Origin: Acetivibrio ethanolgignens
GTDB lineage: Bacteria > Bacillota > Clostridia > Lachnospirales > Lachnospiraceae
DNA length: 64,000 nt
NCBI RefSeq assembly: GCF_001461035.1
Contig: NZ_LNAM01000001.1
Location: 99,532 to 163,531 of the forward strand
Direction: 5' to 3'
Of this stretch, positions 8,702 to 17,402 are shown piece after piece. The notes under the pieces are model-generated. The model had not been told where the DNA came from, made no database searches, and saw only the letters and a list, made by a program, of their open reading frames with translations. The position numbers and the translations under genes were made by a program. The first letter of the stretch is position 1. Every line of letters starts with the position of its first letter.

Positions 8702-9472
8702 ATGGCTAGAAAAAAGAAGGATGAAATAGAAAATATCACAGAGGCTGGAGCGGAGACAGAAAAAAGGGGAAGTAAGATTGTATCCTTTCTGATTGCCTTA
8801 GTAATCGTGATTATCTGGCTGGCGGTTTTTGCCCTATTGATAAAGATGGATGTTGGTGGCTTTGGAAGCCGGGTGTTGGCCCCGGTTTTAGAGGATATTC
8901 CGATTATTAATAAGATTTTGCCGGGTGGCGGTGGTTACACTGACAGCGAGGGTAACACCTATAAGAGCCTGGATGAAGCGATGGCACGGATTAGTGAGCT
9001 GGAGCTTCAGCTGGATTCCATGAACAGCTCAGGGGTAGCCAATTCCGATTACATAGCACAGTTAGAGGCTGAAATTGCACGCCTTAAGACTTTTGAAGAA
9101 GAGCAGAAGACTTTTGAAGAAAGGGTAGCCGAGTTTGATAGGGAGGTTGTATTTTCAGATAAGGCACCGGATATTGAAGAATATAAGAAATTTTATGAAG
9201 GTATTAATGAAGAAAATGCAGCGAAGCTTTATCAGCAGGTAGTTGAGCAGCTGCAGGTGGATGCTAATATGAAGGAGCAGGGTGAGCGGTTTGCTAAGAT
9301 GGAGCCTGCGACAGCAGCGCAGATTTTAAGTGAGATGACTGGAGATTTGGATTTGGTATGTGGCATCCTAAAGAGTATGAAGACACAGCAGAGTGCTGAA
9401 ATCATTGCAAATATGTCAAGTGAGTTTGCAGCCAAGGTAACTAAAAAAATGACCCTGATGGATCAAGAATAG
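8702..9472 (+). CDS. MotE-family membrane protein (YlxF-like) of the flagellar operon
   Basis: This 256-aa protein lies between fliJ and fliK, the place of ylxF in Bacillus. It has a charged N-terminus, one transmembrane helix (about residues 27-48), a central coiled coil (ISELELQLDSMN... to LKTFEEEQKTFEERVAEFD) and a C-terminal helical domain. That last part (AKMEPATAAQILSEMTGDLDLVCGILKSMKTQ) resembles the MgtE N-terminal/MotE fold. MotE proteins are proposed chaperones or scaffolds of the stator or basal body, by analogy with MotE of alphaproteobacteria. It is clearly part of the operon, but its precise role in Firmicutes is not established, so no symbol is given. Confidence 0.8.
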   Translation: MARKKKDEIENITEAGAETEKRGSKIVSFLIALVIVIIWLAVFALLIKMDVGGFGSRVLAPVLEDIPIINKILPGGGGYTDSEGNTYKSLDEAMARISELELQLDSMNSSGVANSDYIAQLEAEIARLKTFEEEQKTFEERVAEFDREVVFSDKAPDIEEYKKFYEGINEENAAKLYQQVVEQLQVDANMKEQGERFAKMEPATAAQILSEMTGDLDLVCGILKSMKTQQSAEIIANMSSEFAAKVTKKMTLMDQE

Positions 9473-9518
9473 GCACCTTGTTTGTAATAAATACAATTGA
9501 ATAGAAGGGAGGAAACCA

Positions 9519-10937
9519 ATGACAGCATCAAACGTGTTGACGCAGGCGATTCAAATGATGGGTTCCAGTGGCAGGGATACGGTTTTGGCGAAGCTTGGAA
9601 CTGCTACAGGGAATAGCTTTGGACAGGTAATGGGTGATAGTCTGAATAACCAGCTGGGAAGGCAGAAGGATGATCTTCAGGCAGTAAAACAGAAGCCTTC
9701 CTGTGGCAGACAGTTTACTTCCAAGGGGATAACCGATAGGGCAAAGACACTTTCTGTAGCTCAGGAAAAGTCCGCAGTCAGTCAGGAAGTACCAGAGCTT
9801 ACTAAGAAGATGGAAGCAGCTGTAAGGGATCTGCTGCAGGAAGAGCTGGGGCTTACAGAAGAAGAACTGGAGGCAGCAATGACAGCCCTGGGATTAGATT
9901 ATCTGAAGCTTTTACTTCAGGAAAATATGCAGGCCCTGGTCTTAGAGGTAAATAAAGCCGATGCAATGGAGCTTCTCACTGATGAAGGCTTAAGCAGTCA
10001 GCTGAATACACTTTTGCTTGGTACCCAGGAAATTCTTTCTGAAAACGGAATTCAGGCATCAATGGAGGAACTGCCGGAGCTTCTTAAAGGTTTGGAGGGT
10101 GCTTTGGAAACGTCGGTAAAGGATGAAGAAGGGATTCAAAGCAAGGTAACAGAGGAAGGCGGACCTGTGGTAGAGCTTGTGGCAGAAAAGACAGCCGGAG
10201 CTGAAAAAAAGCCAGAGGTATCGATGGAAGAGGAAAATCCTAAGGCATCGGAAGCTGGTGAAGAAGCAGAAAGCTTAGTTAAACCAGAAAAGCACTTGGA
10301 GGAGACTTCACAGAAGAAGGACAGTAGGGAAGGCTTTCAGAACCGCAGCGATACAAAGGAAGAAGGCTTAAAGAGCTTCGACCGTGAAAAGAGTCAGAAT
10401 CCTATGGATGTGCTTCTTCAGAATCTGAGCAGCCATATGCCAATAGATGAGGTGAGTATGACAGCGGCTCAAAGACTTGAGGCAATGCGGGACATTGTAA
10501 ATCAGGTATTGGAGCAGATTCGTATCACGATAAAGCCGGAGACTACCAGCATGGAGCTTACCCTGAATCCGGAGAATCTTGGAAAGGTAAGTCTTACTGT
10601 GGTTTCCAAGGAGGGTCATCTGACCGCCAGCTTTACCGCACAGAATCAGGTAACAAAGGAAGCACTGGAAAGCCAGATGCAGACTCTGAAGGAAAGCTTA
10701 AACAGCCAGGGCATTAAGGTAGAGGCTATTGAGGTCAATATTGAAAGCTTCGCCTTTGATGAAAGAAACCAGATGAATGGCGGACAGGAGAATCATGGTC
10801 AGTCAAAGTCGAAGGAGAGAAGGCTCACCACAGAGGATATCCAGAAGGCCTTTGGTGAGGATATCAACGGTGAGGAAGAGACAATTGACACGGCAGCGAT
10901 TACTCAGAGTGGAAGCCAGGTTGATTACATAGCTTAG
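9519..10937 (+). CDS. fliK: Flagellar hook-length control protein FliK
   Basis: FliK measures hook length and switches the export gate from hook to filament substrates by acting on FlhB. The 472-aa protein has a long low-complexity, Glu/Lys-rich N-terminal ruler region and the conserved C-terminal domain (about residues 320-410). That domain contains RITIKPETTSMELTLNPENLGKVSLTV, the LxPExLGxVxV signature, followed by LKESLNSQGIKVEAIEVNI. Position upstream of flgD is standard. Ruler regions are poorly conserved, so only the C-terminal domain supports homology. Confidence 0.95.
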   Translation: MTASNVLTQAIQMMGSSGRDTVLAKLGTATGNSFGQVMGDSLNNQLGRQKDDLQAVKQKPSCGRQFTSKGITDRAKTLSVAQEKSAVSQEVPELTKKMEAAVRDLLQEELGLTEEELEAAMTALGLDYLKLLLQENMQALVLEVNKADAMELLTDEGLSSQLNTLLLGTQEILSENGIQASMEELPELLKGLEGALETSVKDEEGIQSKVTEEGGPVVELVAEKTAGAEKKPEVSMEEENPKASEAGEEAESLVKPEKHLEETSQKKDSREGFQNRSDTKEEGLKSFDREKSQNPMDVLLQNLSSHMPIDEVSMTAAQRLEAMRDIVNQVLEQIRITIKPETTSMELTLNPENLGKVSLTVVSKEGHLTASFTAQNQVTKEALESQMQTLKESLNSQGIKVEAIEVNIESFAFDERNQMNGGQENHGQSKSKERRLTTEDIQKAFGEDINGEEETIDTAAITQSGSQVDYIA

Positions 10938-10960
10938 GCGATAAAGGAAGGAGGAAAAGG

Positions 10961-11794
10961 ATGAGTGATTTAATACTTCCAATTAAGGAGGGACAGGTTG
11001 TCGGGGAAACTACGAAAACCACCAACACAAGTAAGAAAACGACAGGAACCAGTGAGTTGGGAAAGGAGCAGTTCTTACAGCTTCTGGTTACTCAGATGAA
11101 ATACCAGGATCCGCTAAATCCCACAGATAATACCCAGTTTGTAGAGCAGCTGGCTACTTTTTCCCAGTTAGAGCAGATGCAGAACTTAAATGCTACGACA
11201 ATCAATACCCAGGCATTCTCTCTTGTGGATAAAGAGGTTATTATCAAAACGAAAAATTCGGATGGCAGGGAAAATCTGATTCAGGGTATGGTAGATTACG
11301 TTACGACTAAGGGCAGTAAAACTTATCTCTCTATTAAGGATAAGCTTTACTCCATGGATGATCTCTATACAGTGATAGGTACTAATTATGTTGTCAGCCA
11401 GAAGCTTCCAACAGTAGAAGCCCAGAGCTTTGAGTATGATCACCAGAAGCCGGAGGATATTATAGTTAAGGTATCCCTGGGTAAGGATGAATATGAGGCA
11501 TCCGCTGTTGTTGTACTTTTGGATGGACAAGTAGTAGCTAATAAGTATCTTTCCTATAAAGATGGTAAGGTTACAATTAACAAGGAAGCCTTTGCTGCAA
11601 CCGATGCTGGAAATCATTCCTTAGCATTTGTCTTTAATGATCCGCTGACTACGACGGTAACGAATAAGGTAACAGTTAAGATTACCGGAGACAAGCAGAT
11701 GGAAGAGCTTCCAAAGGACGAAGGAAACACCGGAGATGACAGTGGGAATGTAACTGAGCCGGGAGATAAAGCAGAGAATATTGGAAACGCATAA
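10961..11794 (+). CDS. flgD: Flagellar hook-capping protein FlgD
   Basis: FlgD forms the transient cap under which hook subunits polymerise. The N-terminal signature is clear: GKEQFLQLLVTQMKYQDPLNPTDNTQFVEQLATFSQLEQMQNL. It is followed by a tudor-like/Ig-like region typical of FlgD. The 277 aa include an acidic C-terminal extension (EELPKDEGNTGDDSGNVTEP) that is not part of the conserved core. It starts after AAGGAGGAAAAGG and is followed by a small conserved flagellar operon gene and the hook gene it serves. Confidence 0.96.
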   Translation: MSDLILPIKEGQVVGETTKTTNTSKKTTGTSELGKEQFLQLLVTQMKYQDPLNPTDNTQFVEQLATFSQLEQMQNLNATTINTQAFSLVDKEVIIKTKNSDGRENLIQGMVDYVTTKGSKTYLSIKDKLYSMDDLYTVIGTNYVVSQKLPTVEAQSFEYDHQKPEDIIVKVSLGKDEYEASAVVVLLDGQVVANKYLSYKDGKVTINKEAFAATDAGNHSLAFVFNDPLTTTVTNKVTVKITGDKQMEELPKDEGNTGDDSGNVTEPGDKAENIGNA

Positions 11795-11818
11795 GCATGG
11801 ATGCAAAGGGTGAAATAT

Positions 11819-12223
11819 ATGAACATTATGAGAAATAAATTCTCCTCCATTGAGGAGATGACAGGAAAGCTTCATAATAGCCAGGCAAATACCCGAAATG
11901 CGGCTTCTCTTTCAAAAGGACAGGGAATTTCCTTCCAGGAGGTCTTAGAGAAGACAAAGGCGACAGAGGAGAGTCGGAGACTTCGGTTTTCCAAGCATGC
12001 GAATGAGAGATTACAGAGCAGGAACATTGACTTGTCAAAGACTCAGCTGGAGCGGTTAGAGCAGGGAACCAACAAAGCAAGGGAGAAAGGAATCAAGGAA
12101 TCCCTGGTGATGGTGGACGATTTGGCATTTATTGTAAATGTAAAGAATAACACAGTGGTGACTGCAGTAAATAACAGCGAGGATGGTGTTTTCACCAACA
12201 TTGACGGAGCGGTTATTGGCTGA
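11819..12223 (+). CDS. Small flagellar operon protein, TIGR02530-type
   Basis: This protein of about 134 aa sits between flgD and flgE, the usual site of the TIGR02530 family (flagellar operon protein of Firmicutes and spirochaetes). The conserved C-terminal half reads RFSKHANERLQSRNIDLSKTQLERLEQGTNKAREKGIKESLVMVDDLAFIVNVKNNTVVTAV. The ATG at 11819 is preferred because AAAGGGTG stands before it; an ATG at 11801 is in frame but badly spaced. The family's function is unknown, though its constant location suggests a part in hook assembly. Confidence 0.85.
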   Translation: MNIMRNKFSSIEEMTGKLHNSQANTRNAASLSKGQGISFQEVLEKTKATEESRRLRFSKHANERLQSRNIDLSKTQLERLEQGTNKAREKGIKESLVMVDDLAFIVNVKNNTVVTAVNNSEDGVFTNIDGAVIG

Positions 12224-12238
12224 TAGTTATGTAAGAAA

Positions 12239-12291
12239 ACCCGCCGGACCTTGATAAGGAAGCGGGTGGCTCCCGACTGACAGACGGAGCC
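12239..12291 (+). ncRNA. Candidate structured leader RNA of flgE (two tandem hairpins)
   Basis: Between the preceding stop and the flgE ribosome binding site, two GC-rich stem-loops stand back to back. The first is ACCCGC (12239-12244) with GCGGGT (12262-12267), enclosing an inner CCTT-GAT-AAGG stem. The second is GGCTCC (12268-12273) with GGAGCC (12286-12291) around a 12-base loop. No T tract follows, so this is not a simple terminator; the ribosome binding site comes about 16 bases later. It could control translation or stability of hook mRNA. It matches no riboswitch class I can name. Confidence 0.5.
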
Positions 12292-12321
12292 GGAACTTAA
12301 TTTTAAGGAGGTCGTTTCATT

Positions 12322-13812
12322 ATGATGAGATCATTGTTTTCTGGTGTTTCCGGTCTAAAGGTACATCAGACAAAGATGGATGTTATTGGTAATAATATTG
12401 CAAATGTAAATACCGTAGGCTTCAAGGGAAGCAGCGTAAATTTTTCCGATGTTTTCTATCAGACTACCCAGTATGCTACTGGACCAAATGCAGCTACCGG
12501 GGCTGCCGGACGTAATGCTATGCAGATTGGTCTTGGTTCCAATCTGGCATCTATTACAGCAAGCATTACCCAGACCGGTGGTTCCCAAAGAACGGATAAT
12601 CCCTTTGACGTTATGATTAATGGGGATGCGTTTTTTATTGTAAACAGTGGTGGCACCAATTATTTTACAAAGAATGGTGCATTTAATATTGATGCTGCCG
12701 GTACTCTTTGTACCTCTACCGGTGCTAATGTTATGGGCTGGCAGGTAGATAAGGATGGCAATATCGTAAAGGCAGCGGTATCTCCACTGAAAATCATGGC
12801 ACCGGAGAACCTGTATGCAGAGCCGGAGCTGACAACAGCTACCTACTTAAGTGGTAACATTGACCAGATGGATCCACAGCTTTTGAGTGCTGATGGACTT
12901 CCGGTACAGGTAAGCTTTTTTGATAACCTGGGTAACAGCTATACGGCAAAGCTTAAGGTTACGGCAAAGGCAGGAGCTGGAGCACCGGCAAAGCCAAGTG
13001 CCGAGGAGGCAAAAAAGGGAAACTATACAGTAAGTCTTGTAGATATTGTTGATAGCAGTGACAGCTCTATTTTTAAAGCAGGTGGTGTGGCAGCAGGTGG
13101 AGCAAAGCTGAAGTTCGGTGGAAAGGATCTGAATGTTAATGCAAATGGAACAATTCCGGATAATGCAGTAGATTTGGCCTTTAACCCTTCCAATGGTAGC
13201 TTTAAATCAATTGGAGCAAATAATGATGGGGGATTTCCTAATTCCATGAAGCTTACTATTGAGACAACAGGTACTGTTCCGGGAGTATTTGACAAGATAA
13301 TAACAGATCCAGATGGAAAACAAACAAAGGATGCAGAATATAAGGGCATTGACATTGATTTTTCATCTCTTACCATGTATGCCACCAGTGGTACTTCTAA
13401 AATCGAGCCTACCAAGGGAAGCTTAGATGGCAAGGGTGCCGGTCTTCCGGTAGGCAATATGACAGGAGTCAGCATTGATACAAATGGAAAGATATTTGGA
13501 AGCTACGATAATGGTACGAAAAAGCTGCTGGGGCAGCTGGCGGTAACCACCTTTGCTAACCCATCGGGTCTGGAGGCTGTCGGTGACAGTATGTTTGCTG
13601 AGACACAAAACTCCGGCTCCTTTGATGGAGTAGGACAGGATCCGACCCAGGGAGGTGGAAAGCTTTCTACCGGTGTACTGGAGATGTCCAATGTGGATTT
13701 ATCCTCTGAGTTTACCCAGATGATTACAACCCAGAGAGGTTTCCAGGCAAATTCTAGAATTATCACAACATCAGATACTCTTTTAGAGGAATTGATTAAT
13801 CTGAAGAGATAA
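12322..13812 (+). CDS. flgE: Flagellar hook protein FlgE
   Basis: FlgE polymerises into the hook, the universal joint between rod and filament. The N-terminus (MRSLFSGVSGLKVHQTKMDVIGNNIANVNTVGFKG) and the C-terminus (LEMSNVDLSSEFTQMITTQRGFQANSRIITTSDTLLEELINLKR) are the paired rod/hook-family helices. The middle, about 300 residues, holds the variable D1-D2 domains. At 496 aa it is a mid-sized hook protein. Two ATG codons are adjacent at 12322 and 12325; the GGAGG before them fits either. A terminator with a 15-bp stem follows the stop, so hook mRNA ends here. Confidence 0.96.
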   Translation: MMRSLFSGVSGLKVHQTKMDVIGNNIANVNTVGFKGSSVNFSDVFYQTTQYATGPNAATGAAGRNAMQIGLGSNLASITASITQTGGSQRTDNPFDVMINGDAFFIVNSGGTNYFTKNGAFNIDAAGTLCTSTGANVMGWQVDKDGNIVKAAVSPLKIMAPENLYAEPELTTATYLSGNIDQMDPQLLSADGLPVQVSFFDNLGNSYTAKLKVTAKAGAGAPAKPSAEEAKKGNYTVSLVDIVDSSDSSIFKAGGVAAGGAKLKFGGKDLNVNANGTIPDNAVDLAFNPSNGSFKSIGANNDGGFPNSMKLTIETTGTVPGVFDKIITDPDGKQTKDAEYKGIDIDFSSLTMYATSGTSKIEPTKGSLDGKGAGLPVGNMTGVSIDTNGKIFGSYDNGTKKLLGQLAVTTFANPSGLEAVGDSMFAETQNSGSFDGVGQDPTQGGGKLSTGVLEMSNVDLSSEFTQMITTQRGFQANSRIITTSDTLLEELINLKR

Positions 13813-13821
13813 GGCTAGCTT

Positions 13822-13869
13822 AAGTGAATAGTGAAGGAACAGGGAGGTTATCTTCACTATTCACTTTTT
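13822..13869 (+). terminator. Strong rho-independent terminator between flgE and flbD
   Basis: A perfect 15-bp inverted repeat (13822-13836 with 13852-13866, arms AAGTGAATAGTGAAG and its complement) is followed by a short T tract. It starts 9 bases after the flgE stop. It divides the motility locus into two transcription units, and a fresh promoter follows at 13941. Confidence 0.8.
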
Positions 13870-13940
13870 ATGTAATTTAGGACGGATTTCCTATCTTAAA
13901 ATATTTTATCCCGAAATTTACATTATTTTGTTGTTTTTTC

Positions 13941-13969
13941 TTGTAAATAGAGAAAATTTTATATATAAT
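13941..13969 (+). promoter_or_regulatory. Promoter of the second fla/che transcription unit
   Basis: TTGTAA at 13941-13946, a 17-bp spacer and TATAAT at 13964-13969 lie just ahead of flbD and behind the flgE terminator. The form is again sigma-A-like. It would drive the genes from flbD onward. Confidence 0.65.
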
Positions 13970-13987
13970 AGTAGGGAGGTATTTGGT

Positions 13988-14185
13988 ATGATTGAAGTAA
14001 CGCGGATGAATGATACAAAATATATGGTAAATGCAGAGCTGATAGAGACCGTGGAGGAGACACCAGATACGGTCCTGACCCTTACTACTGGTAAGAAGCT
14101 CGTTGTGAGAGAAAGCAGTAAGGAAATTAGAAATCGAATAATAGCTTACAAAAAAGAAATCTTTTTTGTAGCTGTAGATAAATAA
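13988..14185 (+). CDS. flbD: Flagellar protein FlbD (SwrD family)
   Basis: This 65-aa protein begins MIEVTRMNDTKYMVNAELIETVEETPDTVLTLTTGKKLVV, which is diagnostic of the FlbD/SwrD family of small flagellar operon proteins. In Bacillus subtilis SwrD raises motor power, probably through the stator. The start at 13988 follows GGGAGG at good spacing; the longer in-frame extension upstream runs through the promoter and is rejected. It is the first gene of the second unit, and motA follows after 27 bases, which fits a stator-related role. Confidence 0.93.
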   Translation: MIEVTRMNDTKYMVNAELIETVEETPDTVLTLTTGKKLVVRESSKEIRNRIIAYKKEIFFVAVDK

Positions 14186-14212
14186 ACTATAATACATAGG
14201 CGGTGAAGAATT

Positions 14213-15010
14213 TTGGATATAGCTACATTAATTGGATTGGTTCTTGGATTTGGTTTGATGATTTTCGGTATGGTATTCGGAAAAACCTTTTCGGCGGTTA
14301 TGAACTTTATTGATCCACCTTCCATTCTGATTACGATTGGTGGTACCTTTTCCTGTCTGATTGCACAGTCAAAGGATATCGGTACCTTTGTAAAATCCTT
14401 GAGTTCCTTTGGTCTGGCACTGAAGCCGGTACAGTCGAATGAGGCTGAGACAATACAGAATATTATCAATCTTTCCAACGTAGCCCGTAAGGAGGGACTT
14501 CTGGCTCTGGAAGAGGCAGCTAACGGTGTTGAAGATGATTTCTTAAAAAAAGGAATTCTTCTAATTGTAGACGGTACTGACCCGGAGCTGGTGCGTGGTA
14601 TTCTGGAAACAGAGCTTTCCTGCATTGAGGATCGTCATGGATCGATTATTGGATTCTGGGAGAATATGGCGGCTATGGGCCCTGCATGGGGTATGATTGG
14701 TACCTTGATTGGTCTGATTAACATGCTAAAGGAATTAAGTGATATGGCTAGTGTAGGACCAAATATGGCGGTTGCTCTGGTAACGACCTTCTACGGTTCT
14801 CTGATTGCAAACTGGATTGCAACACCGGTTGCAAACAAGCTTAAGATGAACAACGCAACTGAGGTTCGTATGAAAGAGGTTATGGTCGAAGGACTTCTGT
14901 CGATTCAGGCAGGCGAGAATCCTCGTGTTATTGAAGAAAAACTGAAATCCTTTATGGCACCTTCTGCCAGAGGTAGTGTTGGCGAAGGAAATGAAGGCGG
15001 TGAAGCATAA
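14213..15010 (+). CDS. motA: Flagellar motor stator protein MotA
   Basis: MotA is the five-subunit part of the ion-driven stator and pushes on FliG. The 265-aa protein begins at a TTG behind AGGCGGTGA. It has the expected four transmembrane helices, with the first pair at the N-terminus (LIGLVLGFGLMIFGMVFGKTF and SILITIGGTFSCLI) and the second near residues 145-205 (MAAMGPAWGMIGTLIGLINML and the VALVTTFYGSLIANWIATPVA segment). The cytoplasmic loop between them carries the charged residues that contact FliG. Its stop overlaps the motB start by one base, so the two are translationally coupled. Confidence 0.97.
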   Translation: MDIATLIGLVLGFGLMIFGMVFGKTFSAVMNFIDPPSILITIGGTFSCLIAQSKDIGTFVKSLSSFGLALKPVQSNEAETIQNIINLSNVARKEGLLALEEAANGVEDDFLKKGILLIVDGTDPELVRGILETELSCIEDRHGSIIGFWENMAAMGPAWGMIGTLIGLINMLKELSDMASVGPNMAVALVTTFYGSLIANWIATPVANKLKMNNATEVRMKEVMVEGLLSIQAGENPRVIEEKLKSFMAPSARGSVGEGNEGGEA

Positions 15011-15825
15011 TGGCAAGAAAGAAGAAAGAGGAAAGTGGCGGTGGTGGTTCACCGGCGTGGATGGCGACCTTTTCGGATCTGATGAATCTTCTGCTTTGCT
15101 TCTTCGTATTGCTGTTTGCAATGTCCAGTGTTGATGAGGAGGCCTTTGCAGATATTGCAGCATCCTTTAACAACAGCTTTAGCATCTTTTCCGGAGGAGC
15201 CCAGGCGATTGGCGAGGGTAAGCTGGTGTCCCAGGGTGCCAGTCAGCTTAATAATTTAAGCCAGTATTTTAACCAGATGGGAGCAGCCGGTGAGGATGAT
15301 TCTATGGAAGAGGGTACTGGCTCCGTATCAGAATATAAGGAGCAGCTGGCAGAAGAGCAGAAAAAGGCTACGGAGATGATTTATGAGGAAATCGTAGAGG
15401 CTGCAGAGAAAAAAAATATTGAAGATGCTGTAGAGGTAGCAGTAGATGAGGGCTACCAGTATGTAAGGATTGTTATGAACGGAGCGATTCTTTTTGATTC
15501 TGGAAGTGATAGGATAAAGGAGGGTGCTATTCCGATTTTAAGCAAGATAGGTGATATTTTAAAAACCTACGATAAGCATTTGATTAAAATTGAGGGACAT
15601 ACCGATAATATCCCAATTAAAAGCAATAGATTTCCGAATAATGTATGGCTTTCGACTGCCAGAGCGACAGAGGTGTTTGCTTATCTGACAGAGAAAAAGA
15701 AACTTGATCCGGAGAGCATGGAGGCTTCCGGCAGAGGCGAATATAATCCGATTGCTGATAACAAAACGGAAAGTGGTCGGGCAAAAAACAGACGTGTAGA
15801 AATTAAAATCTACAGTAAGGAGTAA
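15010..15825 (+). CDS. motB: Flagellar motor stator protein MotB
   Basis: MotB anchors the stator to peptidoglycan and supplies the ion-binding aspartate. That residue is Asp23 in PAWMATFSDLMNLLLCFFVLLF, at the start of the single transmembrane helix. The C-terminal OmpA-like domain (about residues 150-270) contains ILFDSGSDRIKEGAIPIL and IKIEGHTDNIPI, the peptidoglycan-binding motif. At 271 aa it is a normal length. A Gly-rich N-terminus (ESGGGGSP) precedes the helix. Whether the motor uses protons or sodium cannot be read with certainty. Confidence 0.97.
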   Translation: MARKKKEESGGGGSPAWMATFSDLMNLLLCFFVLLFAMSSVDEEAFADIAASFNNSFSIFSGGAQAIGEGKLVSQGASQLNNLSQYFNQMGAAGEDDSMEEGTGSVSEYKEQLAEEQKKATEMIYEEIVEAAEKKNIEDAVEVAVDEGYQYVRIVMNGAILFDSGSDRIKEGAIPILSKIGDILKTYDKHLIKIEGHTDNIPIKSNRFPNNVWLSTARATEVFAYLTEKKKLDPESMEASGRGEYNPIADNKTESGRAKNRRVEIKIYSKE

Positions 15826-15830
15826 GTACT

Positions 15831-16343
15831 ATGAAGAAAAATATGCTGACAGTAGTTATTTTGGCGTTATGCCTGATTAATCTGATTTTGACAGGCACTA
15901 TGGTATTTGTTATTGTACCAACATCTCAGAAGACAGATAAACTGATTACCCAGGTAGCTTCGGTAATTGAGCTGGAGCTCAAGGGCGATGGACAGATGTA
16001 TGACATAACAGGAGCGGAACCATATAAGATCGAAGAGAAGAAGCAGATGAATCTAGCTCCCGGTGATGATGGTAAGGATCATTATGCAATTCTTGATTAT
16101 GTAACCGTATATGTAAATCCGGATTCTGAAAAATACAAGCAGTATAATACGGATTTGACAGCCGGTACTTATAATTCTGTGATTCTTGATAAGGTTGAGA
16201 CTGTTATTTCTGGATATAGCTATGAAGAAACTGTAGATGGAAGAGAACAGATGAAGGAAGACTTATTAAATGAACTGAAAAAGGTATTTGGTTCTTCTGA
16301 TTTCATTATCAGCGTATCCTTTGGCAATCTGCTCTTTAGTTAA
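15831..16343 (+). CDS. fliL: Flagellar basal body-associated protein FliL
   Basis: FliL is a single-pass membrane protein that surrounds and stabilises active stators. The 170-aa protein has one N-terminal transmembrane helix (LTVVILALCLINLILTGTMVFVIV), a linker, and an extracellular domain of stomatin-like fold, ending with KEDLLNELKKVFGSSDFIISVSFGNLLFS, the usual FliL C-terminus. It follows motB by 5 bases. Conservation is modest, but topology and position agree. Confidence 0.9.
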   Translation: MKKNMLTVVILALCLINLILTGTMVFVIVPTSQKTDKLITQVASVIELELKGDGQMYDITGAEPYKIEEKKQMNLAPGDDGKDHYAILDYVTVYVNPDSEKYKQYNTDLTAGTYNSVILDKVETVISGYSYEETVDGREQMKEDLLNELKKVFGSSDFIISVSFGNLLFS

Positions 16344-16420
16344 TTTTTGCTTTATCTTGTGGATTAAATATGGTATGATGGTAAGAGACGATAAAATTGT
16401 GACAAAAGAGGTGAGGGGAA

Positions 16421-17398
16421 ATGGGTGATGTCTTATCGCAGAGTGAGATAGATAATCTGCTTGCTGCCTTAAGCAGTGGTGAGCTGGATGCCGACGAGAT
16501 GAAGGAAAGCTCTGAAAAGCAGGTGAAGAACTACGACTTTGCCAGACCTTCCAAGTTCTCTAAGGATCACCTCAGAACACTTGAGATTATTTTTGAAAAT
16601 TATGGAAGACTTCTTTCGACAAATCTTCCGGCTTATTTTAGAAAGAGTGTACAGGTAGAGGTCATGAACTCTGAGGCGATTACCTACTCAGAGTTTTCCA
16701 ATGCCTTATCAAATCCGGTGATTCTTGGAATTGTCAATTTCAGCCCCTTGGAGGGCAACATTATTATGGAAGTTGCAGACAATTTAGGATATGCGATTAT
16801 AGACCGTATGCTAGGCGGTGGTGGACAGCCTTTAGAAAAGTCCAGGGATTTTACGGAAATAGAGCTGATTATTTTAGAACGGGTATTAAATACCTGCACG
16901 AATCTTCTAATCGAACCATGGCAAAGCGTAGTGGATATTAAGCCACGGCTGGAGAAAATAGAGACAAACTCTCAGTTTGCACAAATTATTTCTCCAAGTG
17001 AGATGACTTCGATTATTACAATGAATATTCAGATTGGTAATGTAGAGGGATTGATGAATATCTGTATCCCATATACCTGTGTAGAGCCTGTAATTGACAA
17101 ATTGAATACAAAGTATTGGTATTCTACAATGCAGGTGAAGGATGATGGTATCTATCAGGAGGCTATTGAATCCGTTATTTCCAAAGCAAAAATACCGATT
17201 CGTGCACTTCTTGGAAAGAGTACCGTATCGGTGAATGATTTTGTAAATCTGCAGCCAGGTGATATTATCCGGCTTGATACCAGGGTGGATGATGAGCTGG
17301 ATATTTATGTAGGCAATATTAAGAAGTTTACCGCATTGCCAGGAGCTTTTCAGGATACCTATGCGGTCAGAGTAACTTCAGTGATAAGGGAGGAGTAA
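16421..17398 (+). CDS. fliM: Flagellar motor switch protein FliM
   Basis: FliM forms the middle of the C ring and binds phospho-CheY. The N-terminal CheY-binding peptide is visible (MGDVLSQSEIDNLLAAL), followed by the CheC-like middle domain (YDFARPSKFSKDHLRTLEIIFENYGRLLS) and the C-terminal SpoA/FliN-like domain (IPIRALLGKSTVSVNDFVNLQPGDIIRLD). Its 325 aa are typical. It starts after AGGTGAGG. The preceding gap of 77 bases shows no convincing promoter. fliY follows 4 bases after the stop. Confidence 0.97.
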   Translation: MGDVLSQSEIDNLLAALSSGELDADEMKESSEKQVKNYDFARPSKFSKDHLRTLEIIFENYGRLLSTNLPAYFRKSVQVEVMNSEAITYSEFSNALSNPVILGIVNFSPLEGNIIMEVADNLGYAIIDRMLGGGGQPLEKSRDFTEIELIILERVLNTCTNLLIEPWQSVVDIKPRLEKIETNSQFAQIISPSEMTSIITMNIQIGNVEGLMNICIPYTCVEPVIDKLNTKYWYSTMQVKDDGIYQEAIESVISKAKIPIRALLGKSTVSVNDFVNLQPGDIIRLDTRVDDELDIYVGNIKKFTALPGAFQDTYAVRVTSVIREE

Positions 17399-17402
17399 AG
17401 CG

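Noticed and set aside
13942..13960. AATTTTC-like sequence on the minus strand at the flbD promoter as a CodY box
   Set aside because: Only about 10 of 15 positions match, which is common by chance in AT-rich DNA.
16361..16395. TAAA...GACGATAA upstream of fliM as a sigma-28 promoter
   Set aside because: The spacing between the two elements (18) is longer than the usual 15, and the -10 has a mismatch; fliM is within a continuing operon.
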